A model generated the notes under the pieces. It searched no databases. It was given only the letters and a program-made list of their open reading frames with translations, and was not told where the DNA came from. Positions 30,974 to 38,933 of a stretch of 64,000 nucleotides of DNA are shown here, piece after piece. Within the stretch, counting starts at the first letter, position 1; each line of letters starts with the position of its first letter. Source of the stretch: Streptomyces tendae (GTDB lineage: Bacteria; Actinomycetota; Actinomycetes; Streptomycetales; Streptomycetaceae); NCBI RefSeq assembly GCF_014650435.1, contig NZ_BMUY01000018.1, positions 1 to 64,000 on the forward strand, given 5' to 3'. The translations under genes were made by a program, and so were the position numbers.

Positions 30974-32608
30974 TCAGTGGGCTCCGGTGCCGGTCAGGGA
31001 CCGGACCTCCAGCTCCGCGTACTTCGCCTTGTCGGGCTCCTCCTTCGACAGGACCGTGCCGAGCCAGCCCATCAGGAAGCCGAACGGGATCGAGATGATG
31101 CCCGGGTTCTTCAGCGGGAACCAGGCGAAGTCGACGTCCGGGAACATCGCCTTCGGGTCGCCGGAGACGACGGGCGAGAACAGCACCAGGCCGACGGCGA
31201 CGATCAGGCCGCCGTAGATCGACCACAGGGCGCCCTGGGTGGTGAACCTCTTCCAGAAAAGGCTGTAGAGGATGGTCGGCAGGTTGGCGGACGCGGCGAC
31301 CGCGAAGGCCAGGGCGACCAGACCGGCCACGTTCAGGTCCCGGGCGAGGGCGCCGAGCGCGATGGAGACGATGCCGATGAAGACGGTCGCCCAGCGGGCC
31401 GCCCGCATCTCCTCCTTCTCGGTGGCCTGGCCCTTGCGGATGACGTTGGCGTAGATGTCGTGCGCGAAGGACGAGGACGAGGCGAGGGTGAGGCCCGCGA
31501 CCACGGCGAGGATGGTCGCGAAGGCCACCGCCGAGATCGTGGCGAGCAGGATCGCGCCCCAGGCCGAGTCGACGCCGCCGACGTGCAGCGCGAGCAGGGG
31601 CGCCGCCGTGTTGCCGGACGGGTTGGACGCGATGATCTCGTCCTTGCCGACGAGCGCCGCGGCGCCGAAGCCGAGGGCGATGGTCATCAGGTAGAAGGCG
31701 CCGATGATGCCGATGGCCCAGTTCACCGACTTACGGGCGGCCTTGGCGTTGGGCACCGTGTAGAAGCGGATCAGGATGTGCGGCAGGCCGGCGGTGCCGA
31801 GCACCAGGGCGATGCCCAGGGAGATGAAGTCGAGCTTGGAGGTGCCGTTCGCGCCGTACTGGAGGCCGGGCTCCAGGAAGGCGGAGCCGGCGCCGCTGTT
31901 CTCGGCGGCCTTGCCGAGCAGGTCGGAGATGTTGAAGTCGAACTTCAGCAGCACCAGGAAGGTGATCAGGATGGTGCCGCCGATCAGCAGCACGGCCTTG
32001 ACCATCTGGACCCAGGTGGTGCCCTTCATGCCGCCGATGGTGACGTACACGATCATCAGGATGCCGACGAGGGCGACGATGAGGATCTTGCCCGCGTCGG
32101 AGGTGATGCCGAGCAGCAGCGAGACCAGGATGCCCGCGCCCGCCATCTGGGCCAGCAGGTAGAAGATCGAGACGACGATCGTGGAGGTGCCGGCGGCGGT
32201 GCGCACCGGGCGCTGGCGCATGCGGTAGGCGAGGACGTCGCCCATCGTGTAGCGGCCGGAGTTCCTGAGCGGCTCGGCGACCAGGAGCAGGGCGACCAGC
32301 CAGGCGACCAGGAAGCCGATGGAGTACAGGAAGCCGTCGTAGCCGAAGAGGGCGATGGCGCCGGCGATGCCGAGGAAGGACGCCGCCGACATGTAGTCGC
32401 CGGAGACGGCGAGGCCGTTCTGGAAGGCGCTGAACTGGCGGCCGCCCGCGTAGAAGTCGGCAGCGTCCTTGGTCTGGCGGCCGGCCCAGACGGTGATGCC
32501 GAGCGTGGCGAGGACGAAGACCGCGAAGAGCGTGATGATGAGCGGCCGGTGCTCGCTGGCCTCGTTGGCGGCCAGCTCGGCGGCGAAAACGGACTGTGCG
32601 GGGCTCAT
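30974..32608 (-). CDS. Sodium:solute symporter, ActP-like (acetate/monocarboxylate)
   Basis: A 544-aa SSS-family transporter with about thirteen membrane segments. Typical signatures are FYAGGRQFSAFQNGLAVSGDYMSAASFLG and FATILAVVAGLTLASSSSFAHDIYAN, close to ActP/cation-acetate symporters. It follows a DUF485 gene with a 4-nt ATGA overlap; that pairing (as yjcH-actP in E. coli) strengthens the assignment. Substrate (acetate, propionate or pyruvate) cannot be told from sequence alone. Confidence 0.92.
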   Translation of the reverse strand: MSPAQSVFAAELAANEASEHRPLIITLFAVFVLATLGITVWAGRQTKDAADFYAGGRQFSAFQNGLAVSGDYMSAASFLGIAGAIALFGYDGFLYSIGFLVAWLVALLLVAEPLRNSGRYTMGDVLAYRMRQRPVRTAAGTSTIVVSIFYLLAQMAGAGILVSLLLGITSDAGKILIVALVGILMIVYVTIGGMKGTTWVQMVKAVLLIGGTILITFLVLLKFDFNISDLLGKAAENSGAGSAFLEPGLQYGANGTSKLDFISLGIALVLGTAGLPHILIRFYTVPNAKAARKSVNWAIGIIGAFYLMTIALGFGAAALVGKDEIIASNPSGNTAAPLLALHVGGVDSAWGAILLATISAVAFATILAVVAGLTLASSSSFAHDIYANVIRKGQATEKEEMRAARWATVFIGIVSIALGALARDLNVAGLVALAFAVAASANLPTILYSLFWKRFTTQGALWSIYGGLIVAVGLVLFSPVVSGDPKAMFPDVDFAWFPLKNPGIISIPFGFLMGWLGTVLSKEEPDKAKYAELEVRSLTGTGAH

Positions 32609-32979
32609 GCGCCGCCCTCCATCCGGGTCTTGATGGCCTCGGCCTTGGGGTCGAGCTTCGCGGCGGCGTGCCGCGAGTACCACCAGGCGATGAGGAACGT
32701 GGTGACGAACTGGGCGATGCCGAAGACGAACGCGACGTTGATGTTGCCGAACAGCTTGGTGCCCATGAAGTCGCCTGCGTAGTTCGACAGCAGCACGTAG
32801 AGCAGGTACCAGGCCACGAAGGCGACGGTCAGCGGGAACGCGAAGGAGCGGAAGGAGCGGCGCAGTTCGGCGAACTCGGCGCTCTGCTGCACTTCGGAGA
32901 ACTCCTCGGCGGAGGGGAGTCGGTGTTCCTCTTGCGAGGGGGGCTCCTCTTTGGAGGGGGGCGGTGCGTCGGTGGCCAC
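32605..32979 (-). CDS. DUF485 membrane protein (symporter partner)
   Basis: A 124-aa protein: a hydrophilic Pro/Glu-rich N-terminus, then two membrane segments (AFPLTVAFVAWYLLYVLL and FVFGIAQFVTTFLIAWW) in the DUF485/YjcH pattern. GAGGAG lies 5 nt before GTG 32979, which I take as the start; ATG 33003 upstream lacks such a site. It is the first gene of the operon with the ActP-like symporter. Confidence 0.9.
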   Translation of the reverse strand: MATDAPPPSKEEPPSQEEHRLPSAEEFSEVQQSAEFAELRRSFRSFAFPLTVAFVAWYLLYVLLSNYAGDFMGTKLFGNINVAFVFGIAQFVTTFLIAWWYSRHAAAKLDPKAEAIKTRMEGGA

Positions 32980-33328
32980 GGAGTCTCCTCGTACGACGGA
33001 CATGACGGCTTGGACCTCGGTGTTCTCGCAGGGGGCTGATCGTGCTCGGGCTCCCTGTCCAACGACACGGCGCCCCGCGGGGACCGGTTCAACACCCGTG
33101 GCACTTTCCGAAGTCGTCCTCGGCGGGTCATTGCTGGCCAGGGACTTCGGGGGATAGCTTCACCCTGCACCACTACGTCATGTACCTGCCCGATTACCCG
33201 TGTCCGGGCAGGTGCCGTTCTGCCGGATGATGTGGAGAACCCATGGATCATCTGCGTTTCGCGCGCGATCCGCGCTCCAGACGCCGGCTCGTTTCCCGAG
33301 TTTTCCCGACGGACTGGAGACACCACGC
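32980..33328. other. 349-bp intergenic region with one 9-bp inverted repeat
   Basis: Divergent promoter region between the DUF485-symporter operon and the subtilase gene. The only strong feature is ACCTGCCCG (33184-33192) with CGGGCAGGT (33205-33213), spaced by 12 nt and without a T tract, so more likely an operator or leader hairpin for the protease gene than a terminator. No coding frame is convincing. Confidence 0.45.
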
Positions 33329-34867
33329 ATGACCGCTCCCCTCTCGCGTCACCGCCGTGCACTCGCGATTCCGGCGGGCCTGGCCGTGGCCGCGTCGCTC
33401 GCGTTCCTGCCGGGCACCCCGGCCGCCGCGACCCCCGCGGCCGAGGCCGCGCCCTCGACGGCGGCGGACGCGACCTCGCTCAGCTACGTCGTCAACGTCG
33501 CCTCCGGGCACCGTCCTTCGGCCACCGTGCGGCGGGCGATAGCCAAGGCGGGCGGCACGATCGTCACGTCGTACGACCGGATCGGCGTGATCGTCGTCCA
33601 CTCCGCCAACCCCGACTTCGCCAAGACCGTCCGCAAGGTGCGCGGCGTGCAGTCGGCCGGTGCCACCCGCACCGCGCCGCTGCCCTCGGCCGCCACCACC
33701 GACACGGGCGCGCCGCAGGTGCTCGGCGGCGAGGAACTGGCCGCCGCAAAGGCCGCCTCCGCGAAGGCCGCGGGCCAGGACCCGCTGGAGTCGCTGCAGT
33801 GGGACCTGCCCGCCATCAAGGCGGACAAGGCGCACGAGAAGACGCTGGGCAGCAAGAAGGTGACCGTCGCCGTCATCGACACCGGCGTCGACGACACCCA
33901 CCCGGACATCGCCCCGAACTTCGACCGGCAGGCGTCGGTCAACTGCGTGGCGGGCAAGCCGGACACCGCCGACGGCGCCTGGCGGCCGAGCGCGGCGGAG
34001 AGCCCGCACGGCACCCACGTGGCCGGGGAGATAGCCGCCGCCAAGAACGGCGTCGGCATGACCGGCGTGGCACCCGGGGTGAAGGTGGCCGGCATCAAGG
34101 TCTCCAACCCCGACGGCTTCTTCTACACCGAGGCCGTGGTGTGCGGCTTCATGTGGGCGGCCGAGCACGGCGTCGACGTGACCAACAACAGCTATTACAC
34201 CGACCCGTGGTACTTCAACTGCAAGGACGACCCGGACCAGAAGGCGCTCGTCGAGGCCGTCTCGCGGGCCTCCCGGTACGCGGAGAAGAAGGGCGCGGTC
34301 AACGTCGCCGCGGCCGGCAACGAGAACTACGACCTCAGCTCCGACGAGATCACCGACCCGTCCTCGCCCAACGACACCACGCCCGGCGACCGGACCGTCG
34401 ACCCGTCGAAGTGCCTGGACATCCCGACCCAGCTGCCGGGTGTCGTGACGGTCGCGGCGACCGGTGCGAAGGGCCTCAAGTCGTCCTTCTCCAACCACGG
34501 CCTCGGCGTCATCGACATCGCCGCGCCCGGCGGCGACTCGACGGCCTACCAGACCCCGGAGCCGCCCGCCACCAGCGGTCTGATCCTGGGCACGCTGCCC
34601 GGCGGCAAGTGGGGCTACATGGCCGGTACGTCGATGGCCTCGCCGCACGTCGCGGGCGTCGCCGCCCTCATCAAGTCGACGCACCCGCACGCCTCCCCCG
34701 CCATGGTGAAGGCCCTGCTGTACGCCGAGGCCGACGCCACGGCGTGCACCAAGCCGTACGACATCGACGGCGACGGCAAGGTCGACGCGGTGTGCGAGGG
34801 CCCGAAGAACCGCAACGGCTTCTACGGCTGGGGCATGGCCGACGCACTGGACGCGGTGACCTGGTAG
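33329..34867 (+). CDS. Secreted subtilisin-like (S8) serine protease
   Basis: A 512-aa exported subtilase. A signal peptide (about residues 1-34, hydrophobic core PAGLAVAASLAFLPGTPAAA) is followed by a prodomain (about 45-115, SYVVNVASGHRPSATVRRAI) and the peptidase domain. The triad is Asp184 (VAVIDTGVDDTHPD), His227 (PHGTHVAG) and Ser435 (GTSMASPHVAG). A near-C-terminal DIDGDGKVDAVCEGP segment looks Ca-binding. GGAGA precedes the ATG. It is monocistronic, with a terminator after the stop. Confidence 0.95.
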   Translation: MTAPLSRHRRALAIPAGLAVAASLAFLPGTPAAATPAAEAAPSTAADATSLSYVVNVASGHRPSATVRRAIAKAGGTIVTSYDRIGVIVVHSANPDFAKTVRKVRGVQSAGATRTAPLPSAATTDTGAPQVLGGEELAAAKAASAKAAGQDPLESLQWDLPAIKADKAHEKTLGSKKVTVAVIDTGVDDTHPDIAPNFDRQASVNCVAGKPDTADGAWRPSAAESPHGTHVAGEIAAAKNGVGMTGVAPGVKVAGIKVSNPDGFFYTEAVVCGFMWAAEHGVDVTNNSYYTDPWYFNCKDDPDQKALVEAVSRASRYAEKKGAVNVAAAGNENYDLSSDEITDPSSPNDTTPGDRTVDPSKCLDIPTQLPGVVTVAATGAKGLKSSFSNHGLGVIDIAAPGGDSTAYQTPEPPATSGLILGTLPGGKWGYMAGTSMASPHVAGVAALIKSTHPHASPAMVKALLYAEADATACTKPYDIDGDGKVDAVCEGPKNRNGFYGWGMADALDAVTW

Positions 34868-34893
34868 CCGGTACGCGTACCCGTACGTGACGC

Positions 34894-34932
34894 GGGGGCG
34901 GCGGCCCGGTTCCCACCGGGTCCGCCGCCCCC
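34894..34932 (+). terminator. Terminator after the subtilase gene
   Basis: GGGGGCGGCGGCCCGG and CCGGGTCCGCCGCCCCC pair with a single bulge and a short loop, 27 nt after the stop codon. Confidence 0.8.
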
Positions 34933-34960
34933 GTCGTCGTCGTGCGGCAGTATCTTCGCC

Positions 34961-35524
34961 ATGGACACTTACGAGGATCCCGCCACCTGGGGGCCCGAAC
35001 CGGTGCGCCCCCGCTGGTCGCTGGCCCTGAGGTTCGTCGCGACTCTGCTGTTCTTCCCGCTGCTGTGCGCGTTCTGGCTGGCAGTGGCAGCGGTGCTCTT
35101 CGTGGTGGGTCTGTTCGCCGACGCGATCGCGGCGGTCAGTGAGAGCTTCGGGCGCGGCTACATGAGGTTCATGGACGACGTCCTCGGTGGCATCGCCCGG
35201 CTGGGCTCCTGGTGTGTGACGTGGCCCGAGCTGCGGCACGAGGGGGATGCCGCCTACTACCGGGCGCGGGTCGACAAGGCAGTGGGCAACTGGACCAAGC
35301 AGGCATCCGCCCCGCGCGAGCCGAAGAAGGCGCGGCCGCCCGTGGAGTGCGAGATACCCCGGCGCGTCTACCGCGGCGTCGGCGGACGGTACGTCGCCGA
35401 AGTCGCCCTCGCCCAGGGGTGGGAGCTGCGGCCCACGGACGTGCGCAAGGAGGTGCGGCTGTGGTGGTCGGCCGCTTCCCGCCCGCAGGACGCGTCCGTG
35501 ACCGACACGGCAGGGGACTCGTGA
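34961..35524 (+). CDS. Conserved membrane-anchored protein, function unknown
   Basis: A 187-aa protein: a 20-residue acidic/Pro N-terminus, two overlapping hydrophobic stretches (about residues 24-58), then a mainly hydrophilic C-terminal domain (YRARVDKAVGNW; RRVYRGVGGRYVAEVALAQGWELRP). The last part resembles small domains found in other Streptomyces hypotheticals. No ribosome-binding site is seen; TATCTT (34951-34956) ends 4 nt before the ATG, so the transcript may be leaderless. Function unknown. Confidence 0.83.
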   Translation: MDTYEDPATWGPEPVRPRWSLALRFVATLLFFPLLCAFWLAVAAVLFVVGLFADAIAAVSESFGRGYMRFMDDVLGGIARLGSWCVTWPELRHEGDAAYYRARVDKAVGNWTKQASAPREPKKARPPVECEIPRRVYRGVGGRYVAEVALAQGWELRPTDVRKEVRLWWSAASRPQDASVTDTAGDS

Positions 35525-35574
35525 GGGCGAGGGCGGAACTTGCCCGGATCTGGTGACTTGGTGAAGATCCTGGG

Positions 35575-36582
35575 GTGACCTCGATACGACCCCCGTCCCG
35601 GACCACCGACGCCGGACGCCACTCGCGGCCCTCCGGCACCGGCCGGACGGTCGCCGTACTCGTGCTGGTGGCGCTGGGCGCGCTGATACCCGTGCTCGGT
35701 CCGTCCCCCGCCCTGCACGGCACCGGGGAGGCCGAGGCACCCGGCACCGGCGGCATCGCCCTGCTGCGCACGGTGCTCTTCGCCGCGCTGAGCGTTCCGC
35801 TCGGCGAACTCTTCGTGAACCGCCTGGCCCGGTCACTGCCCGGCGCTCCCGCGGACCGGCCCCGCAGCTGGTCGCCGTACGCGGCCGCCGCCGGTTTCGT
35901 CGCCGCCCTCGGGCTGGCCTCGGTGGTGGCCACGGGCAACCTGGTGCCGGGCTCCGCCGCCGACATCGACGTCGGCGGTCTCTACGCCTCCCGCGACGGC
36001 AAGCTGGCGCTCCTCGAGGTCAACGGATTCCTCGCCGCCTGGCTGTGCGCGACCTCGCGCCGGCCCGGACTCCAGGTGTGGCCGCTGGCCGCGGTGATCG
36101 TCGCGGACGCGCTCCGCGCGCACCCCACGACCGAGTACAGTCCGCTGCTCGGCTCCGGTCTGACCCTCGTCCATCTGACGTGCGCCTCGCTGTGGGTGGG
36201 CGGTCTGCTGTACGCGCTGCGGACCCTGCGGCGGTGGCGGGGTGCCGAGGCGGGGCCGGCCCTGCTGGGGCTCTACGCGCGCGTGGCGGCCGTCCTGCTG
36301 GCGCTCCTCACGGCCACCGGGGTGGGCAGTTCGCTGCGCCGGATGCCGGCGGGCACGATCCTGGACCAGCTGACGGACACCGCGTACGGGCGGGTCCTGC
36401 TCGCCAAGGTGCTCCTGGTGGCCGCCGTCGCCGTCCTCGCGCTGTGGGCCAGGATCCGGCTGGGCCGCGCGGCCGATCCGCTGACCGCCTGCTCCCCCGC
36501 GCGCGCGGAGGTCGCCGCGCTGGGCGTGGTGGTCGCGGTGTCGGGGCTTCTGACGGCCCTTCCGGTGCCGATCCGGTGGTGA
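35575..36582 (+). CDS. CopD-like multi-span membrane protein
   Basis: A 335-aa integral membrane protein with about eight spans. The second half (LGSGLTLVHLTCASLWVGGLLYAL; YARVAAVLLALLTATGVGSSL; YGRVLLAKVLLVAAVAVLALWARIRLGR, read in parts) matches the CopD copper-resistance domain. The His in VHLTCASLWVGG is where CopD proteins often have conserved residues. The start is GTG 35575. No copper-binding CopC gene is adjacent, so a role in copper handling is only a family-level guess. Confidence 0.8.
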   Translation: MTSIRPPSRTTDAGRHSRPSGTGRTVAVLVLVALGALIPVLGPSPALHGTGEAEAPGTGGIALLRTVLFAALSVPLGELFVNRLARSLPGAPADRPRSWSPYAAAAGFVAALGLASVVATGNLVPGSAADIDVGGLYASRDGKLALLEVNGFLAAWLCATSRRPGLQVWPLAAVIVADALRAHPTTEYSPLLGSGLTLVHLTCASLWVGGLLYALRTLRRWRGAEAGPALLGLYARVAAVLLALLTATGVGSSLRRMPAGTILDQLTDTAYGRVLLAKVLLVAAVAVLALWARIRLGRAADPLTACSPARAEVAALGVVVAVSGLLTALPVPIRW

Positions 36583-36686
36583 GCGCGCGCACGGGGTGCC
36601 GCAACGCTCCCTCGGTGCCCGGAACTTGACGGCGCGGGGCCCCTGCGGGACCGGAGTGTCGGTCCCGGCCCGTATCCTCATTGACC

Positions 36687-37679
36687 ATGCTCGAAGACCG
36701 CACGACCGCAGCGCCGTCCGCCACGGCGTGGCCGACCGCGTATCCCCAGGGGTACGCGGTCGTCGACGTGGAGACCACCGGCCTGGCCCGCGACGACCGC
36801 ATCATCTCGGCGGCCGTCTACCGGCTGGACGCCCGCGGCGAGGTCGAGGACCACTGGTACACCCTGGTCAATCCGCAGCGCGATCCGGGGCCGGTGTGGA
36901 TACACGGTCTGACGAGCGAGGTGCTCCGGGACGCGCCGCTGTTCCCGGACGTCGCCGAGGAGTTCGCGGCCCGGCTCGACGGGCGCGTCCTCGTCGCGCA
37001 CAACGCGGTCTTCGACTGGCAGATGATCGCCCGCGAGTACGCGCGCGCGGAGCGCGAGGCGCCGGTGCGTCAACGGCTGTGCACCATCGCGCTGTCCAAG
37101 GCCCTGGACCTGCCGCTGCCCAACCACAAGCTGGAGTCGCTGGCCGCGCACTTCGGCGTCGTGCAGCAGCGGGCGCACCACGCGCTGGACGACGCGCGGG
37201 TGCTGGCGGAGGCGTTCCGGCCGAGCCTGCTGGCCGCGGCGGCCGGGGATGTGCGGCTGCCGCTGCACGAGTGCCGGCCGCTGACCGAGTGGTCGGACCG
37301 GCCCGCGCTCCGGATCGGGCAGCAGGCGGGCTACGGGAGCTACCGGCCGAGCAGTTGGCGCCCCTCCCGCAAAAGGCCCGCATGCCCCTATCCCAACCCC
37401 GGCCGGTACGAAGAGGGCAAACGACTCAAGCAGGGCATGCGGGTCGCCTTCTCGGGTGACACCTCCGTCGAGCGCGACCTGCTGGAGGACCGCGCCGTGG
37501 AGGCGGGGCTGCACGTCGCGACCAGCCTGTCCCGGCTGACCAGCCTGCTGGTCACCAACGACCCGGACTCTGGGACGTCCAAGGTGGTCAAGGCCCGCCA
37601 GTTCGGCACGCCGGTGGTGGACGAGGCGGCTTTCGGGCAGCTGCTCGCGGACGTCGAGCCCGCGGACGCCAAGCCCTGA
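36687..37679 (+). CDS. DEDDh 3'-5' exonuclease with C-terminal BRCT domain
   Basis: A 330-aa protein. The exonuclease domain (about residues 20-180) has Exo I VVDVETTG, Exo II HNAVFDW and Exo III HHALDDAR, the acidic DEDDh set of DnaQ-like nucleases. A linker leads to a BRCT-like domain (about 248-325, GMRVAFSGDTSVERDLLEDRA). This is the actinobacterial DnaQ-BRCT type, probably acting in DNA repair or proofreading. No ribosome-binding site is visible; TATCCT ends 8 nt before the ATG, so it may be leaderless. An upstream in-frame TTG (36681) is unlikely. Confidence 0.92.
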   Translation: MLEDRTTAAPSATAWPTAYPQGYAVVDVETTGLARDDRIISAAVYRLDARGEVEDHWYTLVNPQRDPGPVWIHGLTSEVLRDAPLFPDVAEEFAARLDGRVLVAHNAVFDWQMIAREYARAEREAPVRQRLCTIALSKALDLPLPNHKLESLAAHFGVVQQRAHHALDDARVLAEAFRPSLLAAAAGDVRLPLHECRPLTEWSDRPALRIGQQAGYGSYRPSSWRPSRKRPACPYPNPGRYEEGKRLKQGMRVAFSGDTSVERDLLEDRAVEAGLHVATSLSRLTSLLVTNDPDSGTSKVVKARQFGTPVVDEAAFGQLLADVEPADAKP

Positions 37680-37775
37680 GGGCGCGGGCCGCGGGGCCGT
37701 GCGGACGGGTGATTCCGGGCGACTCGCCCGGCGCCCACCGGCCCGCGTCCGCGGCGACGGCCCACCCTGTGGCGC

Positions 37776-38009
37776 ATGGCGACATGCGAAGTCTGCGGCA
37801 ACAACTACGGAATGTCCTTCGAGGTCCACGCCCAGGGAGCGGTGCACGTCTTCGACTGCTTCTCCTGCGCGATCCACCGGATGGCCCCGATCTGCGAGCA
37901 CTGCCGGGTGCAGATCATCGGCCAGGGCGTCGAGGTCGACGGCCACTGGTTCTGCGGCGCCCACTGCGCCCGCGCGGAGGGGAGGGCGGGCATCGTCGAC
38001 AAGGTCTGA
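37776..38009 (+). CDS. Small zinc-ribbon/LIM-like protein
   Basis: A 77-aa Cys-rich protein. Metal ligands come in pairs: CEVC, CFSC with a following His, CEHC, then HWFCGAHC. The spacing is like two fused zinc-binding modules. Streptomyces homologues are sometimes called prokaryotic metallothionein-like. It lies alone between the exonuclease and SURF1 genes. Function unknown; a zinc-binding fold is inferred from the Cys/His pattern. Confidence 0.85.
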   Translation: MATCEVCGNNYGMSFEVHAQGAVHVFDCFSCAIHRMAPICEHCRVQIIGQGVEVDGHWFCGAHCARAEGRAGIVDKV

Positions 38010-38049
38010 GCGCGCCCGCCGGGCGTGAGCGCATACCCGCCGCATCGCA

Positions 38050-38078
38050 CCCCATGACCCGGTTGTACGGTCATGGGG
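38050..38078. promoter_or_regulatory. Perfect palindrome overlapping the SURF1 start
   Basis: CCCCATGACC (38050-38059) and GGTCATGGGG (38069-38078) form a perfect 10-bp inverted repeat. A TACGGT box (38066-38071) lies within it, 6 nt before the GTG start at 38078, so the element could be an operator on a leaderless promoter. Confidence 0.45.
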
Positions 38079-38869
38079 TGTACCGCTTCCTGTTGTCCCG
38101 CCAGTGGGTGATCCTCACGCTGGTCGCCGTGCTGCTCATCCCCACGATGATCAAGCTGGGCTTCTGGCAGATGCACCGCTACGAGGAGCGCACCGCCCGG
38201 AACGACCTGGTCGCGCACGCGCTCGAGGCGTCACCGGTGCCCGTGGAGTCGCTGACCGCGCCCGGCAAGAAGATCACCACGCGTGAGCGGTACCGCACCG
38301 TCACCGCGAAGGGCAGCTTCGACACGGACCGCGAGGTCGTCGTCCGCCGCCGCACCGACGGCGACGACAACATCGGCTACCACGTACTGACCCCGTTCGT
38401 GCTGAACGACGGCAAGGTCCTGCTGGTCAACCGGGGCTGGATCCCCTCGGACGGCCCGAGCCAGACCGCGTTCCCGAAGATCCCCGCGCCGCCCCGGGGC
38501 GAGCTGACCCTCACCGGACGGCTGATGCCCGACGAGACGACCGAGGCGAGCGGCATCAAGGACCTCGAGGGCCTCCCTGACCGGCAGATCATGCTCATCA
38601 ACAGCGAGCAGCAGGCCGAGCGCCTGGACGCCCGGGTGCTCGGCGGGTACGTGGTCCTGAAGACTCCCGAGCCGAAGAACGACACCCCGAAGGCGATCGG
38701 CAAGCCCGGCAACGAGAACGCCGCGCTGAACTTCGCGTACGCGATCCAGTGGTGGCTGTTCGCCGCGGCCGTACCGGTCGGCTGGTGGTTCCTGGTCCGC
38801 CGGGAGAAGCGCGACCGGGAGACCGTCGAGGACGTGGAGCCCGCGGAGCCGGAACCCGCGACGGTGTAG
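38078..38869 (+). CDS. SURF1-family cytochrome oxidase assembly protein
   Basis: A 263-aa membrane protein with one N-terminal span (VILTLVAVLLIPTMIKLGFWQ) and one C-terminal span (FAYAIQWWLFAAAVPVGWWFL) flanking a soluble region. The SURF1 hallmarks WQMHRYEER, VLLVNRGWIP and the NFAYAIQWW stretch are intact. SURF1 helps assemble haem a3 into aa3 cytochrome c oxidase. I take GTG 38078 as the start (VYRFLLSRQW); ATG 38054 upstream would extend through the palindrome. A basic/acidic tail ends it. Confidence 0.92.
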   Translation: MYRFLLSRQWVILTLVAVLLIPTMIKLGFWQMHRYEERTARNDLVAHALEASPVPVESLTAPGKKITTRERYRTVTAKGSFDTDREVVVRRRTDGDDNIGYHVLTPFVLNDGKVLLVNRGWIPSDGPSQTAFPKIPAPPRGELTLTGRLMPDETTEASGIKDLEGLPDRQIMLINSEQQAERLDARVLGGYVVLKTPEPKNDTPKAIGKPGNENAALNFAYAIQWWLFAAAVPVGWWFLVRREKRDRETVEDVEPAEPEPATV

Positions 38870-38933
38870 CCACGCGGCGGGAGGGCGCGGGCGGACCCGA
38901 TTGCTCCGGCTCCGGCCGGGAAGAGGTCAACCC

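Noticed and set aside
29630..32782. A 1050-codon plus-strand frame
   Set aside because: It is antisense to moaA and the symporter and has the low-complexity Gly/Asp/Arg look of a shadow.
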